Assembly (NCBI GenBank): GCA_029287875.1
Contig: JARFQH010000220.1
Coordinates: 1-9,808, forward strand
Reading direction: 5' to 3'
Origin: Desulfobacteraceae bacterium
Lineage (GTDB): Bacteria > Desulfobacterota > Desulfobacteria > Desulfobacterales > SG8-13
DNA length: 9,808 nt
The notes under the pieces were generated by a model, which was not told where the DNA came from, made no database searches, and saw only the letters and a list, made by a program, of their open reading frames with translations. This document shows, piece after piece, positions 6,454 through 9,808 of this stretch; the stretch's first letter is position 1, and each line of letters begins with the position of its first letter. The translations under genes were made by a program, and so were the position numbers.

Positions 6454-6684
6454 ATGAGATCCGAAACGAAAGACAAGAGTCTCGTTTACGCGACTAAAAG
6501 GTGTCCGGAATGCTACACCTATGTGTCGCTGCGGTTAACCCAATGCCCTTCGTGCAAATCGAGGCTCGGGGAAGTCGATTCCCACGGCATGGCCAAACGA
6601 ACGGTGAACTGGATGGCATACCTCTCGGCGTTTTTTGCCTTGCTGGTGTTGGGTATTTACATCTGGTGGGCCTTTCTGCGTTGA
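6454..6684 (+). CDS. Small membrane-anchored zinc-ribbon protein
   Basis: This protein has 76 residues. A cytoplasmic zinc-ribbon candidate with C17-P-E-C20 and C31-P-S-C34 (ten residues between the knuckles) is followed by one C-terminal transmembrane helix (about 53-73, MAYLSAFFALLVLGIYIWWAF) ending in FLR. The tail-anchored topology puts the metal site on the cytoplasmic side; this is inferred from the layout. A strong Shine-Dalgarno AAGGAG (6437-6442) lies before either GTG 6451 (8-base gap) or ATG 6454 (11-base gap); the ATG is chosen, and GTG would add one residue. The frame is open further upstream, but that part is AT-rich and lies before the ribosome binding site. The AMMECR1 gene starts 38 bases after the stop, so the two probably form an operon. 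No named family is recognised. Confidence 0.75.
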   Translation: MRSETKDKSLVYATKRCPECYTYVSLRLTQCPSCKSRLGEVDSHGMAKRTVNWMAYLSAFFALLVLGIYIWWAFLR

Positions 6685-6722
6685 CCCGCGCTTTTTTGCG
6701 CTTAAAAATCCATGCTGCCATC

Positions 6723-7292
6723 ATGACGGTCCAGACCTTGTCGGATGACGATCGCAATTCTCTGCTGAAGTTGGCCCGAAGTGCCATCACCGCCGAACTG
6801 GTCGGCGGTACTGAAGTGATTCGACCGGCCAAACCCTCGGCTGCTTTACAGAAGAAATGCGGCTGTTTTGTGACCCTTCACAAAAACAAAGCGTTGCGCG
6901 GTTGCATCGGTACGATCGAAGCGGCGCGTTCGCTTCTGGCCGGAGTGGAAGATAATGCGCGCAACAGCGCTTTCAAAGACCCACGCTTCCCACCGCTGGA
7001 AGCAGATGAACTGCTGGCAGTGGATATCGAGATCAGTGTTCTCTCTGTGCCGATCGCACTTGAATATAACGATGCCGACGACCTCCTCAAAAAAATTCAG
7101 CCGGGGGTCCATGGCGTCATCATTTCAAGAGCGTGGCATTCAGCGACATTCTTACCGCAAGTCTGGGAACAGCTTCCCGACACGAAACCCTTTTTGGAGC
7201 ACCTCTGCCTTAAAGCCGGTTTGGAAACGAACTGTTGGACGGCCGGCGACCTTACCGTCAAAGTCTACACTGTCGAATACTTTTCAGAATAG
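6723..7292 (+). CDS. amrA: AMMECR1-domain protein (AmmeMemoRadiSam system protein A)
   Basis: The 189-residue protein is almost exactly one AMMECR1 domain. Signature elements are CGCFVTLHKNKALRGCIGT (46-64, containing the hallmark LRGCIG), the NARNSAFKDPRFPPL segment (78-92), DIEISVLSVP (101-110), PGVHGVIIS (127-135) and ATFLPQVWEQ (141-150). Human AMMECR1 is linked to a developmental and hearing syndrome. Bacterial and archaeal members usually occur with a MEMO-like protein and a radical-SAM enzyme; the shared chemistry is not established. Neither partner is in this window. ATG 6723 is the first in-frame ATG and lacks a clear Shine-Dalgarno, so translation may be coupled to the zinc-ribbon gene. 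An in-frame TTG at 6681 is possible but less likely. Its stop lies 11 bases from the end of the convergent helicase gene. Confidence 0.93.
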   Translation: MTVQTLSDDDRNSLLKLARSAITAELVGGTEVIRPAKPSAALQKKCGCFVTLHKNKALRGCIGTIEAARSLLAGVEDNARNSAFKDPRFPPLEADELLAVDIEISVLSVPIALEYNDADDLLKKIQPGVHGVIISRAWHSATFLPQVWEQLPDTKPFLEHLCLKAGLETNCWTAGDLTVKVYTVEYFSE

Positions 7293-7303
7293 CCGGATCG
7301 GGG

Positions 7304-9247
7304 TTACCAAGGGGAAACCGAAGAGGACTCGATGACCTCCTGTGGCAGTCTATCGACGAAGCGCGAGGGACGGCCGAAATAGAGTCCGGCGCCGCGGTCG
7401 AAAACCTGGCTCGGGTAGGTAATGAAGAGGTTGTCTCTGGCCCGTGTGGCCGCGACATACATCAACCTCAGTTCTTCTTCGAGCTCCGCCGTATTGTCGA
7501 GTGCGCGAACCGATGGGAAACGGCCGTCAACAGCCCAGATGATGAAGACCGTGTGCCACTCGAGGCCTTTAGCGGAGTGAATCGTCGAGAGAACCAGCCG
7601 GTCGTCGTCGCTTCCGTCAGTCGACAGATACCCTTCGACGCTGGCGGAAGGCGGTTCCAGAGCCATGTCGGACAGAAAATCTTCAAGCTCATCATAGCGG
7701 ATCATAATGGTCAGCAGTTGCTCCAAGTCCTTCTGCCGTTTGGGATGGTCGTCGTATTTGCGCTTTAAAATCGGAAGGTAGTAAGCCAGGACCGTCTCCC
7801 CCATCTCGGCTACACTCATCGGTCGAGCGTCGATAGCGGCGTATAGCTCTGCCAGCCGTTCGAGTCCCACCGGTCTCTTTCTCCCGCTGACGGCGGTCAG
7901 AATTCCAGCGGTTCCGGCGTGTTCAGCGGACACCGCTTCATAGATGTCGTGGGCGGATTTCGGACCGATTTTTTCCAGCAGCAGCAGCAGTCGGTACCAG
8001 TTGATTCTGTCGTAGGGATTCTGAACAACACGCATGTGGGCCAACAGGTCTTTGATATGGGCCGATTCCATAAATTTGAACCCGCCGACCTTGACATACG
8101 GCATCTGCTCGCGAGACAGTTCGATCTCCAAGTCGAAAGAGTGAAAACTGGCGCGGAAAAGAACGGCGATCTGGTTCAAGGGCACGCCGGTGACCGCGAT
8201 TTCCTGGATCTTGTCGACGACATACCGCGACTGGTTGTTTTCGCTGACCGTGTCCACCAAGCACGGCCGGGTGCCGCCCTTCCGACGAGTGAACAGCTTT
8301 TTTTCGTATTTTTCCGCCGCACGATCGATGACGGCATTGGTCAATGATAAGATCGGTTGGACACTGCGGTAGTTTTCTTCCAGGCCGATAATTGTGGTGC
8401 CAGGAAATATTCGGGGAAAGTCGATGATATTCTTGAAATTGGCACCACGGAAAGCATAAATACTCTGAGAATCATCTCCGACCGCCATCACATTATGGTT
8501 CCGGTCGGCCAAGTGGTAGAGAATTTCAGCCTGCAGGTGATTGGTGTCCTGATACTCGTCGACCATGATGTAGCGATAGGTCGCAGAAAGGTTTTGACGG
8601 ATATCGGACCGGTCGCGCAGCAAACGGTACAGATAGACTAAAAGATCGTCGTAGTCGAGGAAGTTGAGCTGCAGTTTACGTTCCGAGTACAGGTTGAAGA
8701 GCGTGGTCAGGTCGTCGGCCGCGGAGGCGAAGTGAGGGTAGTCGTTGAAGACGACCTCATCAACACTCAAGCCCTTATTGACCCCCCTGCTGAAGATATT
8801 GGCAAGAGTCTGATTTCTTGGAAACGCGCGCTTCTTGGCGGAAAAACCGAGTTCTTTCTTGACCATTCCGATCAGGCTTTCCGCATCCGCCCGGTCCATA
8901 ATGGAGAATCCGGACCCAAAGCCGCACTCAGCAGCGTACCGTCTCAGGATTGCGTTGGCAAAAGAGTGAAAGGTACCGCCGGAGACTTTTCCACACCGAT
9001 CGTCGAGCAATCGGCAGGCGCGGGTGAGCATTTCTGCCGATGCCTTGCGGGTGAAGGTCAGAAGAAGAATGGCCGCTGGCGGCACACCCGCTTCAACCAG
9101 TCGCGCTACACGGTAGGTCAATGTCCTGGTCTTACCGCTGCCGGCACCGGCTATAACCAAGAGCGGCCCATCGTCGAACATTACCGCCTCGAGTTGGGCG
9201 GAGTTGAGCTCTTTCTTGTAATCGATGTGTTTTGGTTTCGGGCTCAT
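7304..9247 (-). CDS. UvrD/PcrA/Rep-type ATP-dependent 3'-5' DNA helicase
   Basis: This SF1A helicase of 647 residues uses ATP to unwind DNA 3' to 5' in repair or replication restart. Motifs in order: Q motif LNSAQLEAV (14-22), Walker A AGAGSGKT (33-40), Ia LLTFTRKAS (62-70), a TFHSFA segment (92-97), DEYQD (230-234), motif III GDDSQSIYAFRG (257-268), NYRS (292-295), motif V STIHSAKGLEW (554-564) and motif VI RLMYVAATRARDNL (594-607). It ends about 40 residues after motif VI, so it lacks the C-terminal extension of UvrD (about 720) and PcrA and is closer in length to Rep (673). No nuclease domain is present. ATG 9247 is the only start before in-frame stops; a purine run AGGAAG (9266-9261) is about 13 bases upstream, rather far. 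Which subfamily it belongs to is uncertain. Confidence 0.95.
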   Translation of the reverse strand: MSPKPKHIDYKKELNSAQLEAVMFDDGPLLVIAGAGSGKTRTLTYRVARLVEAGVPPAAILLLTFTRKASAEMLTRACRLLDDRCGKVSGGTFHSFANAILRRYAAECGFGSGFSIMDRADAESLIGMVKKELGFSAKKRAFPRNQTLANIFSRGVNKGLSVDEVVFNDYPHFASAADDLTTLFNLYSERKLQLNFLDYDDLLVYLYRLLRDRSDIRQNLSATYRYIMVDEYQDTNHLQAEILYHLADRNHNVMAVGDDSQSIYAFRGANFKNIIDFPRIFPGTTIIGLEENYRSVQPILSLTNAVIDRAAEKYEKKLFTRRKGGTRPCLVDTVSENNQSRYVVDKIQEIAVTGVPLNQIAVLFRASFHSFDLEIELSREQMPYVKVGGFKFMESAHIKDLLAHMRVVQNPYDRINWYRLLLLLEKIGPKSAHDIYEAVSAEHAGTAGILTAVSGRKRPVGLERLAELYAAIDARPMSVAEMGETVLAYYLPILKRKYDDHPKRQKDLEQLLTIMIRYDELEDFLSDMALEPPSASVEGYLSTDGSDDDRLVLSTIHSAKGLEWHTVFIIWAVDGRFPSVRALDNTAELEEELRLMYVAATRARDNLFITYPSQVFDRGAGLYFGRPSRFVDRLPQEVIESSSVSPW

Positions 9248-9303
9248 CTGTTTTTATTAACTTCCTTTAAAGCCTGTATTTGCGGGCATTTTAGGGCCCC
9301 GGC

Positions 9304-9440
9304 AAAAAATAATTCCAGCTCTTGCTTGTCTTGTGGCCCGTCTACTGCGTTACATCCACCCACACGTATCCCGATATGCGCAGGTGGATGTGCCTTGTAG
9401 ACAAACCATAATCCGGCACAATCGTGTGGAATTATTTCTT
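9304..9440. repeat. Interspersed inverted-repeat element, copy 2
   Basis: This 137-base element lies between the helicase start and the right-end gene. Its outer ends are near-perfect inverted repeats: AAAAAATAATTCCA (9304-9317) and TGGAATTATTTCTT (9427-9440), 13 of 14 matching. Inside, GTCTAC (9340-9345) pairs with GTAGAC (9397-9402), and TACATCCACC with GGTGGATGTG, around a loop containing CCGATATGCG. Its right 107 bases align with copy 1 at 590-697. Terminal inverted repeats, no coding capacity and a second copy fit a MITE or REP-like element. No target-site duplication was confirmed. Confidence 0.72.
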
Positions 9441-9697
9441 ACCGTGACCCTTAAACGACTGAAGATGCTGTGATGTTCACCACGGAATACAAGAGGAATG
9501 GGATAGTACGGGCCCCGATTCTTCTCTATATCCAATAGCACGAATCTTCGGTGTTGTACAGCAGGACGGTGATGTGATTCACAGATGCACATCCAGAAAG
9601 CTTTCCTCACCGACTCGACTCTTTCGAAAAGAGGACCAAATACTGTTACCATGTCTTTATTGCGCTGAATTAATTGTCGAAAATTCATTTTTATTTG
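9441..9697. other. Intergenic region without a supported gene
   Basis: This stretch lies between repeat copy 2 and the right-end promoter. It contains a short hairpin CTCTTT-CGA-AAAGAG (9619-9633) and the palindrome GAAAGCTTTC (9596-9605). A minus-strand frame from 9688 is open across it, but has no ribosome binding site and ends inside the repeat. Nothing else is recognisable. It may be a long leader or upstream regulatory region, or the degraded remains of a lost gene. Confidence 0.4.
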
Positions 9698-9725
9698 TTG
9701 ACATTTAAACAGGTCGATATATACT
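9698..9725 (+). promoter_or_regulatory. Sigma70-type promoter for the right-end gene
   Basis: TTGACA (9698-9703), a 16-base spacer and TATACT (9720-9725) make a good match to the sigma70 consensus in an AT-rich setting. Transcription would begin near 9732, leaving a leader of about 54 bases before the gene at 9786, with a clear ribosome binding site just before it. Confidence 0.75.
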
Positions 9726-9785
9726 ACAGGGAAGCAAAAAGGTTATCGTTCCAAAAATCTTACATGAACAGGGAGGAATGACGAA

Positions 9786-9808
9786 ATGACACAAGCAAGT
9801 AATCAGTT
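9786..9808 (+). CDS. Start of a gene cut by the window edge (MTQASNQ...)
   Basis: Only seven complete codons are visible. The start is supported by a strong Shine-Dalgarno GGGAGG (9771-9776) nine bases before ATG 9786 and by a promoter about 60 bases further upstream. Two earlier ATGs (9764 and 9778) run into stops after five and three codons, so they are not the start; they form tiny frames overlapping the ribosome binding site. The product cannot be identified from so few residues. Confidence 0.7.

Noticed and set aside
6110..6460. CRISPR array or tandem repeat in the ppiD downstream gap
   Set aside because: The repeated segments are inverted arms of one large hairpin plus one extra arm end; there are no regularly spaced direct repeats or spacers.
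6681..6716. TTGACC, 17 bases, AAAAAT as a promoter for the AMMECR1 gene
   Set aside because: The -10 box is poor and the transcript would begin only a few bases from the ATG; operon expression with the zinc-ribbon gene is simpler.
6501..6722. In-frame N-terminal extension of the AMMECR1 gene
   Set aside because: It would overlap most of the zinc-ribbon gene in another frame and adds no AMMECR1 sequence; the domain fits a start at 6723.
9350..9688. Minus-strand open frame of 112 codons
   Set aside because: It has no ribosome binding site, its last third is translated from repeat copy 2, and the protein resembles no family I know. It is kept only as a possible gene remnant.

Overview
The window looks like a stretch of ordinary chromosome from a Gram-negative bacterium, probably a Desulfobacterota (Desulfobacterales-type) organism. 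This is an inference from remembered family resemblance: a divergent, non-str-operon EF-G, a GerMN protein, a PpiD-like anchored foldase, a BepA-like TPR tail, an AMMECR1 protein and large imperfect hairpin repeats between genes. No database search was possible. Codon use and base composition look similar across the genes, and there are no transposases, integrases, phage genes or CRISPR arrays.

Layout. (1) Bases 2-532 (+) are the C-terminal TPR part of a protein that starts outside the window. (2) Bases 714-3540 form a minus-strand block: a consensus promoter, tRNA-Ala(GGC), a classic rho-independent terminator, then a GerMN gene overlapping fusA (EF-G) by ATGA. (3) From 3670 a plus-strand block begins with a near-perfect sigma70-type promoter. 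It carries a small four-cysteine protein, a PpiD-like periplasmic peptidyl-prolyl isomerase, a 340-base intergenic region with a very long hairpin, a tiny membrane-anchored zinc-ribbon protein and an AMMECR1 protein. (4) Bases 7304-9247 (-) are a UvrD/Rep-type helicase convergent with AMMECR1. (5) Bases 9248-9785 have no supported gene but hold a 137-base inverted repeat and, at the end, a promoter and ribosome binding site for a gene cut by the window edge (9786 onward).

How the genes relate. Most are housekeeping: translation (tRNA-Ala, EF-G), envelope protein folding or quality control (PpiD, the BepA-like TPR tail, GerMN) and DNA repair or replication (helicase). I see no convincing new multi-gene system. 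The most interesting material is between and around the genes: two diverged copies of one inverted-repeat element at the two ends of the window, a hairpin with 52-nt arms and a spare third arm end downstream of ppiD, and an EF-G whose domain IV tip loops differ from the canonical translocase. The zinc-ribbon membrane protein next to an AMMECR1 gene without its usual MEMO and radical-SAM partners is also worth a look.
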